From positions 1-15,653 of the forward strand of contig DATBLY010000003.1 in NCBI GenBank assembly GCA_036555125.1: a stretch of DNA of 15,653 nucleotides. Reading direction: 5' to 3'. Positions within the stretch are counted from its first letter, which is position 1. The number at the start of each line of letters is the position of its first letter. Positions 1 through 7,141 of this stretch are shown here, one piece after another. The DNA is from DATBLY01 sp036555125. Its GTDB lineage: Bacteria > Actinomycetota > UBA4738 > HRBIN12. A program made the translations under genes and the position numbers. The notes below the pieces were generated by a model. It saw only the letters and a program-made list of their open reading frames with translations. It made no database searches and had not been told where the DNA came from.

Positions 1-1185
1 ATGGGCAAGCAGAAGTTCGAGCGGACGAAGCCGCACGTCAACATCGGCACGATGGGTCACATCGACCACGGCAAGACGACGCTCACGGCGGCGATCACCA
101 AGCGCCAGGCCGACAAGGGCCTCGCGCAGTTCACGCCGTTCGACGAGATCGACAAGGCCCCCGAGGAGCGCGAGCGCGGCATCACGATCGCGATCGCCCA
201 CGTGGAGTACGAGACCGAGAACCGCCACTACGCCCACGTCGACATGCCCGGCCACGCCGACTACATCAAGAACATGATCACCGGCGCCGCCCAGATCGAC
301 GGCGCGATCCTGGTGGTCTCGGCGGCCGACGGCCCGATGCCCCAGACCCGCGAGCACGTGCTGCTCGCGCGTCAGGTCGGCGTCCCCTACATCGTGGTCG
401 CGCTGAACAAGTGCGACATGGTGGATGACCCCGAGCTGCTCGAGCTCGTCGAGCTCGAGGTCCGCGAGCTGCTCACCTCCTACGAGTTCCCCGGCGACGA
501 CACCCCCGTGATCCAGGTCTCGGCGCTGAAGGCGCTGGAGGGCGACGAGGGCTGGGTCGGCAAGATCGACGAGCTGATGGCCGCCTGCGACACCTACATC
601 GCCGAGCCGGTGCGCGAGACCGACAAGCCGTTCCTGATGCCGATCGAGGACGTGTTCTCGATCACCGGGCGCGGGACCGTGGTCACCGGCCGGGTGGAGC
701 AGGGCAAGCTCGCGAAGATGTCCGAGGTCGAGATCGTCGGGATCCGCGAGACCCGCAAGACCACCGCCACCGACCTCGAGATGTTCCGCAAGCTCCTGGA
801 CGAGGTCCAGGCCGGCGACAACGTCGGGATCCTGCTGCGCGGGATCGACAAGGACGAGGTCGAGCGCGGCCAGGTGCTCGCCACCCCGGGCTCGATCACC
901 CCCCACACGAACTTCACGGCCCAGGTCTACATCCTGTCCAAGGACGAGGGCGGGCGCCACACCCCGTTCTTCAACGGCTACCGCCCCCAGTTCTACTTCC
1001 GCACGACCGACGTCACCGGCACGGCGAACCTGCCCGAGGGCGTCGAGATGGTGATGCCGGGCGACAACGTCGAGATGACGGTCGAGATGATCGCCCCGAT
1101 CGCCATGGAGGAGGGCCTGCGGTTCGCGATCCGCGAGGGCGGCCGCACCGTGGGCGCGGGCCGCGTGACGAAGATCCTGAAGTAG
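1..1185 (+). CDS. tuf: Elongation factor Tu
   Basis: Cytosolic GTPase that carries aminoacyl-tRNA to the ribosomal A site. The 394-residue length matches the family. Domain 1 shows the P-loop GHIDHGKT (residues 19-26), effector segment RGITIAIAHVEY (59-70), G3 motif DMPGH with catalytic His85 (81-85), NKCD (136-139) and SALK (174-177). Domains 2 and 3 follow, with GRGTVVTGRVEQG and the ending GGRTVGAGRVTKILK. The ATG is the first base of the window, so its promoter, its RBS and any upstream fusA/rpsG/rpsL are not visible. It lies 31 bases before rpsJ, with no terminator in between, as in many actinobacterial str-S10 arrangements. Oddities: Met82 stands where nearly all bacterial EF-Tu have Cys (DCPGH), and the P-loop lead-in reads GTMGHID instead of GTIGHVD. 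The effector region without the usual Asn (TIAIAH) resembles actinobacterial versions. Identity is certain. Confidence 0.99.
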   Translation: MGKQKFERTKPHVNIGTMGHIDHGKTTLTAAITKRQADKGLAQFTPFDEIDKAPEERERGITIAIAHVEYETENRHYAHVDMPGHADYIKNMITGAAQIDGAILVVSAADGPMPQTREHVLLARQVGVPYIVVALNKCDMVDDPELLELVELEVRELLTSYEFPGDDTPVIQVSALKALEGDEGWVGKIDELMAACDTYIAEPVRETDKPFLMPIEDVFSITGRGTVVTGRVEQGKLAKMSEVEIVGIRETRKTTATDLEMFRKLLDEVQAGDNVGILLRGIDKDEVERGQVLATPGSITPHTNFTAQVYILSKDEGGRHTPFFNGYRPQFYFRTTDVTGTANLPEGVEMVMPGDNVEMTVEMIAPIAMEEGLRFAIREGGRTVGAGRVTKILK

Positions 1186-1216
1186 GACGACGGAGCGGAC
1201 GGAGAGAAGGCGCGAC

Positions 1217-1525
1217 GTGGCAGGACCGAAGATCCGCATCAAGCTCCGGGCATACGACCATCGGATGCTGGACGTGGCGGCTCGCGACATCGTCGAGCAC
1301 GTGACGCGCACCGGTGCCAAGGTCGTCGGCCCGGTGCCGCTGCCGACCGAGCGCCGCATCTACACGGTCATCCGGTCGCCGCACAAGTACAAGGACTCCC
1401 GTGAGCACTTCCAGATGCTCACGCACAAGCGGTTGATCGACATCGTCGACGCGACCTCCAAGACGGTCCAGGAGCTCCAGCGCCTGAACCTGTCGGCCGG
1501 GGTGGACATCGAGATCAAGCTCTGA
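1217..1525 (+). CDS. rpsJ: 30S ribosomal protein S10 (NusE)
   Basis: Protein of the 30S head that also acts as NusE, pairing with NusB in transcription antitermination. It has 102 residues, the normal length. The start reads MAGPKIRIKLRAYDH, and the segment SPHKYKDSREHF...THKRLIDI is the diagnostic S10 stretch. The start is GTG with an AGAAGG ribosome binding site (1205-1210) six bases upstream. It is the first gene of the S10 cluster. The 31-base gap from tuf shows no promoter-like hexamers, so read-through from tuf is the simplest reading. The stop codon TGA (1523-1525) overlaps the ribosome binding site of rplC. Confidence 0.98.
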   Translation: MAGPKIRIKLRAYDHRMLDVAARDIVEHVTRTGAKVVGPVPLPTERRIYTVIRSPHKYKDSREHFQMLTHKRLIDIVDATSKTVQELQRLNLSAGVDIEIKL

Positions 1526-1536
1526 GGATGGGTGAC

Positions 1537-2181
1537 GTGAAGGGCATCTTGGGCGAGAAGCTGGGCATGACCCAGATCTTCGAGGACACCCGGGCGGTGC
1601 CGGTGACGGTCATCAAGGCCGGCCCGTGCTTCGTCGCGCAGGTGAAGACGAAGGAGCACGACGGCTACGACGCCGTCCAGCTCGCCTACGCGGAGCCGCG
1701 GCGCAACGCCCTGACGAAGCCGATGAAGGGCCACTTCGACGCGCACGGGGGTCACCCCGGGCGCCACCTCGTCGAGATCCGGACCGACGACGCCGCCAGC
1801 TACACGCCCGGTCAGGAGCTCAGGGCCGACCTGTTCGCGGCCGGTGAGCGGGCGGACGTGGTCGGGGTCTCGAAGGGCAAGGGGTTCGCGGGCGTGATGA
1901 AGCGCCACGGGTTCGGCGGCCTCGGCGCGAGCCACGGGACGGAGCGCAAGCACCGGTCCCCGGGGTCGATCGGCGCCTGTGCGACGCCGTCGCGCGTGTT
2001 CAAGGGCATGCGCATGGCGGGCCAGCACGGGAACCAACGGGTCACCGTCTTGAACCTCGAGGTCGTCCAGGCCGACCCGGAGCGGAACCTGCTCCTGGTC
2101 AAGGGCGCGGTCCCCGGGCCGAACGGCGGACTCGTGATGGTGCGTTCGGCCGTCAAGGCCCCGGCCGGGAAGGGGGCGTGA
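1537..2181 (+). CDS. rplC: 50S ribosomal protein L3
   Basis: Early-assembling 23S rRNA binder that reaches the peptidyl transferase centre. It shows the family start KGILGEKLGMTQIF and the long central extension GFGGLGASHGTERKHR...PGSIGACATPSRVFKGMRMAGQHGN. Gln163 in MAGQHGN aligns with the glutamine that PrmB methylates in E. coli; whether it is modified here is unknown. I place the start at GTG 1537 (214 residues): GAGG at 1524-1527 then sits nine bases upstream, and the protein begins M-K-G-I-L-G as in many L3. An in-frame ATG at 1528 would add three residues, but GAGG would touch that start codon. Some actinobacterial L3 do carry a few extra N-terminal residues, so ATG 1528 is not excluded. 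The stop codon overlaps the rplD start (TGATG). Confidence 0.97.
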   Translation: MKGILGEKLGMTQIFEDTRAVPVTVIKAGPCFVAQVKTKEHDGYDAVQLAYAEPRRNALTKPMKGHFDAHGGHPGRHLVEIRTDDAASYTPGQELRADLFAAGERADVVGVSKGKGFAGVMKRHGFGGLGASHGTERKHRSPGSIGACATPSRVFKGMRMAGQHGNQRVTVLNLEVVQADPERNLLLVKGAVPGPNGGLVMVRSAVKAPAGKGA

Positions 2182-2858
2182 TGGCGACGGTCGACGTCTT
2201 CGACCCGGCGGGCTCGAGGTCCGGCAGCCGCGAGCTCCCGGACGAGATCTTCGCCTCCGCCGTGAACGTCCCGCTGATGCACCAGGTCGTGGTGACCGGC
2301 CTGGCCAGCCTCCGCGCGGGCACGCACAGCACGAAGACCCGCGGCGAGGTCTCGGGCGGGGGGAAGAAGCCGTGGCGCCAGAAGGGGACCGGCCGAGCCC
2401 GGCAGGGGTCGATCCGGTCGCCGCAGTGGGTCGGCGGCGGGATCTCCCACGGTCCGCAGCCCCGTTCGCACGACCTCCGGATCAACAAGAAGATGAAGCG
2501 CGGCGCGCTCCGTTCCGCGCTCACCGACGCGCTGCAGAGCGGCAAGGTCGTGGTGATCGAGGATCCGTCGTTCGAGGTGCCGAAGACCCGCGAGGCCGTG
2601 GCGCTGCTGCGGGCGCTCGAGCTCGGCGGCAAGGTCCTGGTCGTGCTGCCGGAGCCGCACGAAGCGACCGAGAAGTCCTTCCGGAACCTCACGACCGTCC
2701 GGGTGACCTTCGCGCCGAGCCTGAGCACCTACGACGTGCTCCGTGCCGACCGCGTCGTGTTCACGACGTCGGCCCTGGATGTCCTGGAGGGCAAGGCCGC
2801 CGCGACGGCGGTCGTCTCGGACGAAGCTGCGGGCGACGACGGGGAGGCCGAGGCATGA
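2181..2858 (+). CDS. rplD: 50S ribosomal protein L4
   Basis: Large-subunit protein whose long basic loop lines the polypeptide exit tunnel. In E. coli it also represses its own S10 operon and binds RNase E; neither role is shown here. The loop is clear: THSTKTRGEVSGGGKKPW followed by RQKGTGRARQGSIRSPQWVG, then GGGISHGPQPR. The globular part follows, with RINKKMKRGALRSALTDAL. The 225-residue length is normal, with an acidic Ala-rich C-terminal tail (DEAAGDDGEAEA). The start is ATG 2181, one base overlapping the rplC stop; purine-rich GGGAAGGGGG lies just upstream. A GTG one codon earlier (2178) is in frame but too close to that binding site. The stop overlaps rplW by four bases. Confidence 0.98.
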   Translation: MATVDVFDPAGSRSGSRELPDEIFASAVNVPLMHQVVVTGLASLRAGTHSTKTRGEVSGGGKKPWRQKGTGRARQGSIRSPQWVGGGISHGPQPRSHDLRINKKMKRGALRSALTDALQSGKVVVIEDPSFEVPKTREAVALLRALELGGKVLVVLPEPHEATEKSFRNLTTVRVTFAPSLSTYDVLRADRVVFTTSALDVLEGKAAATAVVSDEAAGDDGEAEA

Positions 2859-3145
2859 AGTCGCCTCGCGACGTCATCATCCGCCCGATCGTCTCGGAGA
2901 AGTCCTATGCGGGGCTCGAGCTGAACACGTACACGTTCCTGGTCGACCGCCGGGCGAACAAGACCGAGATCAAGGAAGCCGTTCAGACCATCTGGGACGT
3001 CCGCGTGACCTCTGTGAACACGCTGAACCGTCGCGGCAAGGTGAAGCGCCGCGGGTGGACGAAGGGCAAGCGCGCCGACGAGAAGCGAGCGATCGTGACG
3101 CTCGCCGAGGGCGACGCGATCGAGATCTTCGAGCTGGGGAAGTGA
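2855..3145 (+). CDS. rplW: 50S ribosomal protein L23
   Basis: Protein at the rim of the peptide exit tunnel, docking site for trigger factor and the signal recognition particle. It has 96 residues, as expected. The motif RPIVSEKSY places Glu15 where E. coli L23 has the glutamate used by trigger factor. The stretch RANKTEIKEAVQTIWDV is the family signature region, followed by the basic loop RRGKVKRRGWTKGKR. The ATG overlaps the rplD stop in an ATGA junction, with GGGGAGG (2841-2847) seven bases upstream, so translation is probably coupled to rplD. The rplB start is three bases after its stop. Confidence 0.98.
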   Translation: MKSPRDVIIRPIVSEKSYAGLELNTYTFLVDRRANKTEIKEAVQTIWDVRVTSVNTLNRRGKVKRRGWTKGKRADEKRAIVTLAEGDAIEIFELGK

Positions 3146-3148
3146 GTC

Positions 3149-3979
3149 ATGGCCGTCCGTAAGTACAAGCCGACGACACCGGGACGCCGAGGCGGGAGCG
3201 TGTCCTCGTTCGACGAGATCACGCGGTCGCGGCCCGAGAAGTCGCTCGTCGCGAAGGGCCGGAAGAAGGCCGGACGCAACGTGCACGGCCGGATCACCAC
3301 CCGGCACCAGGGCGGCGGCAACAAGCGCCGGTTCCGGATCATCGACTTCCGCCGCAACAAGGACGGGGTCCCGGCCAAGGTGGCGCATATCGAGTACGAC
3401 CCGAACCGGAGCGCGAGGATCGCGTTGCTCCACTACGTCGACGGCGAGAAGCGCTACATCCTCGCGCCGCAGGGCGTCGCGGTGGGCGACCGGCTGATGT
3501 CGGGCGCCGACGCCGAGATCCGGCCCGGCAACGCGCTGCCGCTGCGCAACATCCCCGTGGGCACGGTCGTACACGCGATCGAGCTGAAGCCGGGCGCCGG
3601 CGCGAAGATGGCGCGGTCGGCGGGCACGAGCGTCCAGCTGATGGCGAAGGAGGGCGCGAAGGCGACCCTGCGGCTCCCGTCGGGTGAGACCCGTCTCGTC
3701 CCGGCGACCTGCAAGGCGACGGTGGGCGTCGTCAGCAATCCGGAGCACGAGCTGATCTCGCTCGGGAAGGCCGGCAGGGCCCGCTGGAAGAACAAGCGCC
3801 CCTCGGTCCGCGGCGTGGCGATGAACCCCGTCGACCACCCGCTGGGCGGCGGCGAGGGCAAGTCGTCGGGTGGTCGCCACCCGACGTCACCGTGGGGCAA
3901 GAAGGAAGGCCGGACGAGGAAGAAGAACAAGGCGTCGAACAAGGACATCGTTCGTCGTCGTGGGAAGGGTCGGGGCTGA
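3149..3979 (+). CDS. rplB: 50S ribosomal protein L2
   Basis: Largest and most conserved 50S protein, needed for subunit association and peptidyl transferase function. It has 276 residues. The N-terminal RNA-binding part shows GRNVHGRITTRHQGGGNKRR; the C-terminal part shows RPSVRGVAMNPVDHP and GGEGKSSGGRHPTSPWGK, then RTRKKNKASNKDIVRRR. His230 corresponds to E. coli His229, reported as important for peptidyl transfer, and is kept. Two residues later the usual His of DHPHGGGEG is Leu232 (CTG, 3842-3844), an unusual change in a near-invariant motif. The KSSGGRHP wording is close to actinobacterial L2. The stop overlaps the rpsS start by one base (TGATG). Confidence 0.99.
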   Translation: MAVRKYKPTTPGRRGGSVSSFDEITRSRPEKSLVAKGRKKAGRNVHGRITTRHQGGGNKRRFRIIDFRRNKDGVPAKVAHIEYDPNRSARIALLHYVDGEKRYILAPQGVAVGDRLMSGADAEIRPGNALPLRNIPVGTVVHAIELKPGAGAKMARSAGTSVQLMAKEGAKATLRLPSGETRLVPATCKATVGVVSNPEHELISLGKAGRARWKNKRPSVRGVAMNPVDHPLGGGEGKSSGGRHPTSPWGKKEGRTRKKNKASNKDIVRRRGKGRG

Positions 3980-4260
3980 TGCCGAGGTCCGTGAAGAAGG
4001 GTCCGTTCGTCGACGAGCACCTGATGGTCAAGATCGACGAGATGAATCGGAAGAACGACAAGCGCGTCGTGAAGACGTGGTCGCGACGCTCGACGATCGT
4101 GCCCGACATGATCGGGCACACGATCGCCGTGCACGACGGACGCAAGCATGTCCCGGTGTTCATCTCCGAGTCGATGGTCGGGCACAAGCTCGGCGAGTTC
4201 GCGCCCACGCGCACGTTCCGATCGCACGCCGGGTCCGAACGCCGGACGGGGGTGCGTTGA
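3979..4260 (+). CDS. rpsS: 30S ribosomal protein S19
   Basis: 30S head protein that contacts S13 and the A-site tRNA region. It has 93 residues, the standard size. It starts MPRSVKKGPFVDEHLM and contains TWSRRSTIVPDMIGHTIAVH, the family signature, followed by FISESMVGHKLGEFAPTRTFRSH. The reading frame stays open upstream to 3892, but that part is an out-of-frame reading of rplB. The family start is at ATG 3979, with GGAAGGG (3962-3968) about ten bases upstream. It shares one base with the rplB stop and ends two bases before rplV. Confidence 0.98.
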   Translation: MPRSVKKGPFVDEHLMVKIDEMNRKNDKRVVKTWSRRSTIVPDMIGHTIAVHDGRKHVPVFISESMVGHKLGEFAPTRTFRSHAGSERRTGVR

Positions 4261-4262
4261 GC

Positions 4263-4607
4263 ATGGAGGCCCGAGCGAGCGTGAAGTACGTCCGCACCTC
4301 GCCGCGCAAGATGCGGCGGGTCGTGGATCTGATCCGTGGGCAGCACGTCCAGGAGGCCCGCCGGATCCTGCGCTTCTCGCCCCTCGGCGCCTCGCGCGAC
4401 GTGGAGAAGCTCCTCGACTCCGCCGTGGCCAACGCCGAGCGGCAGCCCGGCGTGATCGCGGACAACCTGTTGGTAGAGCGGGCGTGGGTGGATGAGGGGC
4501 CGACGCTGCGGCGCTTCCGCCCTCGCGCCTACGGGCGCGCGACGCGGGTCCGCAAGCGCACCTCGCACGTGACGGTCGTGGTGAAGACGATGGGAGACGA
4601 GGGCTAG
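4263..4607 (+). CDS. rplV: 50S ribosomal protein L22
   Basis: Assembly protein whose beta-hairpin narrows the exit tunnel, a known site of macrolide-resistance changes in other bacteria. It has 114 residues. It begins MEARASVKYVRTSPRKMRRV and has VDLIRG, ANAERQPG and the hairpin region VDEGPTLRRFRPRAYGRA, then RKRTSHVTVVV. I chose ATG 4263, ten bases after a GGGGG run (4248-4252). A TTG two codons earlier (4257) is in frame but badly spaced. The stop TAG shares a base with the GTG of rpsC. No resistance-type insertion or deletion in the hairpin is apparent. Confidence 0.98.
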   Translation: MEARASVKYVRTSPRKMRRVVDLIRGQHVQEARRILRFSPLGASRDVEKLLDSAVANAERQPGVIADNLLVERAWVDEGPTLRRFRPRAYGRATRVRKRTSHVTVVVKTMGDEG

Positions 4608-5512
4608 TGGGTCACAAGGTCAACCCGTACGGGTTCCGGCTGGGGGTCATCTACCCCTGGAAGTCCAACTGGTACGCGCGTCGGGATTACGCCGACCAGC
4701 TCCACGAGGACGTCTGGATCCGCAAGCACATCCGCTCCCGGCTCTCGCGGGCCGGCATCTCGAGCATCGACATCGAGCGCAAGGGCGACCAGATATGGGT
4801 CTTCATCCGCACCGCCCGCCCCGGCATCGTGATCGGGCGCAAGGGCGCTGAGGTGGACCGCCTGCGCAAGGACATCGAGCGATACACGAAGAAGCGCGTG
4901 GACGTGAAGGTCGAGGACATGAACCAGGCGGCGAGCGAGTCTCGCCCGGAGACCGACGCCGCGCTCCTCGCGCAGGGCGTCGCCGAGCAGCTCGTCGGTC
5001 GCGTGGCGTTCCGACGCGCGATGCGCCGCGCGGTGCAGACGGCGATGCGCGCCGGCGCGCTGGGCGTCAAGGTCCAGGCGGCGGGTCGCCTCGGCGGGAC
5101 CGAGATGTCCCGCCGCGAGTGGTACCGCGAGGGTCGGGTGCCCCTGCACACGCTCCGCGCGAAGGTCGACTACGGCACGGCCGAGGCGAAGACGACGTTC
5201 GGCCAGATCGGCGTGAAGGTGTGGATCTACCACGGAGACGAGATCCCGTACCGCGAGCAGGAGACCGAGCGGGCGCTCGCGCGGGCGCGGGTCGGTGGCG
5301 GCGGGCGCTCCGGCACCGAGGCGCAGCCGGCTCCGCGGCGTCGGGCCACCGCCGAGGCGGCGGTCGCGCCGGTGACGGAGGCCGGCGAGGCTGCCCAGAC
5401 CGAGGCGGCCGCGTCCGTGCCCGCTGCGCCCGAGCCCGAGGCAACGACGGCCGAGGCAACGACGGTCGAGGCGGCACCCGCCGAGGCGGTCACCGAGGGC
5501 GGTGAGGCCTGA
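4607..5512 (+). CDS. rpsC: 30S ribosomal protein S3 with long Ala/Glu/Thr-rich C-terminal tail
   Basis: 30S protein at the mRNA entry channel, part of the ribosome's mRNA-unwinding site. It starts MGHKVNPYGFRLGVI from GTG 4607. A type II KH domain covers about residues 38-108, with the RNA-binding loop GRKG at 77-80. The C-terminal domain includes GRLGGTEMSRREWYREGRVP and KVDYGTAEAKTTFGQIGVKV, ending near residue 220. After that comes an extra segment of about 80 residues (222-301), first RARVGGGGRSG, then repeats of Ala, Glu, Thr and Pro with no predicted fold. E. coli S3 is 233 residues; actinobacterial S3 are often longer, but tail sequence varies. A perfect 15-bp tandem repeat lies in the tail. 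It overlaps rplV and rplP by one base each. Confidence 0.98.
   Translation: MGHKVNPYGFRLGVIYPWKSNWYARRDYADQLHEDVWIRKHIRSRLSRAGISSIDIERKGDQIWVFIRTARPGIVIGRKGAEVDRLRKDIERYTKKRVDVKVEDMNQAASESRPETDAALLAQGVAEQLVGRVAFRRAMRRAVQTAMRAGALGVKVQAAGRLGGTEMSRREWYREGRVPLHTLRAKVDYGTAEAKTTFGQIGVKVWIYHGDEIPYREQETERALARARVGGGGRSGTEAQPAPRRRATAEAAVAPVTEAGEAAQTEAAASVPAAPEPEATTAEATTVEAAPAEAVTEGGEA
5436..5465 (+). repeat. 15-bp tandem duplication in the rpsC tail
   Basis: Two perfect adjacent copies of ccgaggcaacgacgg (5436-5450 and 5451-5465). Because 15 is a multiple of three, the repeat keeps the frame and encodes EATT-A-EATT-V in the disordered tail of S3. It looks like replication slippage in a low-complexity coding stretch. 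Copy number could vary among related strains. Confidence 0.9.
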
Positions 5513-5925
5513 TGCTCGCGCCGAAGAAGGTCAAGCACCGCAAGGTGCATCGCGGGCGTCGCCGCGGCATGGCGAAGGGCGGGACCGAGATCCAGTTCGG
5601 CGACTTCGGTCTGGTGGCGCTCGAGCCCGCATGGATCACGAACCGCCAGATCGAGGCGGCACGCGTCGCGATCACGCGGCACATCCGCCGCGGCGGGAAG
5701 GTGTGGATCAACATCTTCCCGGACAAGCCGTACACGAAGAAGCCCGCGGAGACCCGCATGGGCTCAGGGAAGGGCAACCCCGAGGGATGGGTCGCGGTCG
5801 TGAAACCGGGACGTGTCATGTTCGAGCTGGCCGGGGTCTCGGAGCCGCTGGCGCGCGAGGCGATGAGCCGCGCGCAGCACAAGCTGCCCATCAAGACGAA
5901 GTTCATCTCGCGGGTGGGGGAGTAG
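5512..5925 (+). CDS. rplP: 50S ribosomal protein L16
   Basis: 50S protein next to the A-site tRNA elbow, important late in 50S assembly. The 137-residue length is standard. It starts MLAPKKVKHRKVHRGRRRG and has GLVALEPAWITNRQIEAAR, FPDKPYTKKPAETRMGSGKG, and WVAVVKPGRVMFEL. The Arg in ETRMGSGKG aligns with the arginine hydroxylated in E. coli L16; modification here is not known. ATG 5512 overlaps the rpsC stop (TGATG), and the next gene begins directly after its stop with no gap, so it is packed in the middle of the S10 cluster. Confidence 0.99.
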   Translation: MLAPKKVKHRKVHRGRRRGMAKGGTEIQFGDFGLVALEPAWITNRQIEAARVAITRHIRRGGKVWINIFPDKPYTKKPAETRMGSGKGNPEGWVAVVKPGRVMFELAGVSEPLAREAMSRAQHKLPIKTKFISRVGE

Positions 5926-6153
5926 ATGGCCAGCAAGGCTGCCGAGCTGCGTGAGCTTCCGGACGAAGAGCTCGTGGACCGGATGGAGTCCGCGAAGGAA
6001 GAGCTCTTCAACCTGCGGTTCCAGCTGGCGACCGGGCAGCTGGACAACCCGACGCGGTTGAAGGCGGTTCGGCACGACGTGGCGCGGATCGCCACGGTGC
6101 TCCGCGAGCGCGAGCTGGACCGCGCCGCGGGCGAGGAGGAGAGCCAGTCGTGA
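5926..6153 (+). CDS. rpmC: 50S ribosomal protein L29
   Basis: Small two-helix protein near the tunnel exit, beside L23. It has 75 residues. It shows the usual ELRELPDEELVDRMESAKEE and then LFNLRFQLATGQLDNPTRLK, followed by a helix ending in an acidic tail (AAGEEESQS). The start codon abuts the rplP stop; GGGGGAG just before supplies a ribosome binding site. The purine-rich 3' end of this gene contains AGGAGG (6134-6139), which serves rpsQ, whose GTG overlaps the stop by four bases. Confidence 0.97.
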   Translation: MASKAAELRELPDEELVDRMESAKEELFNLRFQLATGQLDNPTRLKAVRHDVARIATVLRERELDRAAGEEESQS

Positions 6154-6425
6154 GTGAAGAGCAGATGGCGGCCGAGCGCGGACGGCGGAAGGTCCGGACC
6201 GGCGTGGTCGTCTCGGACAAGATGGACAAGACGGTCGTCGTGCGGATCGACCGCCAGATCCGTCACGCGATGTACGACAAGACCGTGCGACGGTCCTCGA
6301 AGCTGTCCGCGCACGACGAGGCGAACGACGCGCACGTCGGCGACACGGTGCGCGTGATGGAGACGCGCCCGCTGTCGAAGTCGAAGCGCTGGCGCGTCGT
6401 CGAGGTCGTCGAGCGGGCGAAGTAG
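6150..6425 (+). CDS. rpsQ: 30S ribosomal protein S17
   Basis: OB-fold protein that binds 16S rRNA early in 30S assembly. It has 91 residues. The core reads RTGVVVSDKMDKTVVVRIDR, then HAMYDKTVRRSSKLSAHDE, ANDAHVGDTVRVMETRPLSK and KRWRVVEVV, all typical of S17. The start is GTG 6150 in a GTGA overlap with rpmC, ten bases after AGGAGG. An ATG at 6165 could give a slightly shorter protein but has no better binding site. This is the last gene of the classical S10 cluster; only nine bases separate it from rplN, so S10 and spc are probably cotranscribed. Confidence 0.98.
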   Translation: MSEEQMAAERGRRKVRTGVVVSDKMDKTVVVRIDRQIRHAMYDKTVRRSSKLSAHDEANDAHVGDTVRVMETRPLSKSKRWRVVEVVERAK

Positions 6426-6434
6426 GAGCGGGAC

Positions 6435-6803
6435 GTGATCCAGCAAGAGACGCGCTGCAAGGTTGCGGACAACACGGGGGCCAAGGAGGTCCTGTGCATC
6501 CGCGTGCTCGGCGGGTCGGCGCGTCGCTACGCTGGGGTCGGTGACATGATCGTCGGGACCGTGAAGGATGCCTTGCCCGGGGGTGCGGTCAAGAAGGGCG
6601 AGGTGGTCCGCGCGGTGGTCGTGCGGACCGCCAAGGAGCGTCGGCGGCCGGACGGCTCGTACATCCGCTTCGACGACAACGCCGTCGTGATCATCAACGA
6701 ACAGAAGAACCCGCGCGGTACCCGGATCTTCGGGCCGGTCGCGCGAGAGCTGCGAGAGAAGCGATTCATGAAGATCATCTCGCTGGCACCGGAGGTGCTC
6801 TAG
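6435..6803 (+). CDS. rplN: 50S ribosomal protein L14
   Basis: 50S interface protein forming a bridge to 16S rRNA; in other bacteria the silencing factor RsfS binds it. The 122-residue length is exact for the family. It starts MIQQETRCKVADNTGAKEVL and carries DMIVGTVKDALPGGAVKKGE, VVRTAKERRRPDGSYIRFDD and ALVV-like NAVVIINEQKNPRGTRIFGP. GTG 6435 follows AGGAG (6424-6428) by six bases. It opens the spc cluster with no room for a separate promoter in the nine-base gap before it. Confidence 0.99.
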   Translation: MIQQETRCKVADNTGAKEVLCIRVLGGSARRYAGVGDMIVGTVKDALPGGAVKKGEVVRAVVVRTAKERRRPDGSYIRFDDNAVVIINEQKNPRGTRIFGPVARELREKRFMKIISLAPEVL

Positions 6804-6805
6804 AC

Positions 6806-7141
6806 ATGCCGGGCGTCAACATCAAGAAGGACGACAACGTGCGCGTGATGGCGGGCAAGGACCGCGGCAAGGAAGGCCGCGTCGTCCGCGTGCTCCCCGG
6901 CGCAGGCCGCGTGATGGTGGACGGGGTGGCCCTGGCCAAGAAGCACCTGCGCGCCTCCGGTAAGCGTTCCTCCGGTGGGCAACAGCTCCAGCAGGGCGGG
7001 ATCATCGACGCGGAGATGTACATCGACATCTCGAACGTGCAGATCGTGTGTCCGAGCTGCGGTCAGCCCACGCGCGTGGGGTACCGCGTCGACGATGACG
7101 GCAAGACCCGGATCTGCCGCAAGTGCGAGGCGGACCTATGA
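6806..7141 (+). CDS. rplX: 50S ribosomal protein L24, zinc-ribbon form
   Basis: Assembly initiator of the 50S subunit. It has 111 residues. The N-terminal KOW/SH3-like part reads KKDDNVRVMAGKDRGKEGRV, with GGIIDAEMYIDISNV following. The C-terminus holds a four-cysteine ribbon: CPSC at 82-85 and CRKC at 104-107, around QPTRVGYRVDDDGKTRI. This ribbon is common in L24 of many phyla. GGAGG at 6791-6795 lies ten bases before ATG 6806. The stop overlaps the rplE start by four bases. Confidence 0.98.
   Translation: MPGVNIKKDDNVRVMAGKDRGKEGRVVRVLPGAGRVMVDGVALAKKHLRASGKRSSGGQQLQQGGIIDAEMYIDISNVQIVCPSCGQPTRVGYRVDDDGKTRICRKCEADL

Noticed and set aside
1186..1216. Promoter or terminator between tuf and rpsJ
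   Set aside because: Only 31 bases, with a ribosome binding site and no hexamers or hairpin that stand out.
3892..3978. N-terminal extension of S19 upstream of ATG 3979
   Set aside because: The extra 29 residues are an out-of-frame reading of the 3' end of rplB and match nothing in the S19 family.
4257..4262. TTG start for rplV two codons before the chosen ATG
   Set aside because: It leaves only four bases to the GGGGG binding site; ATG 4263 has better spacing and matches family length.
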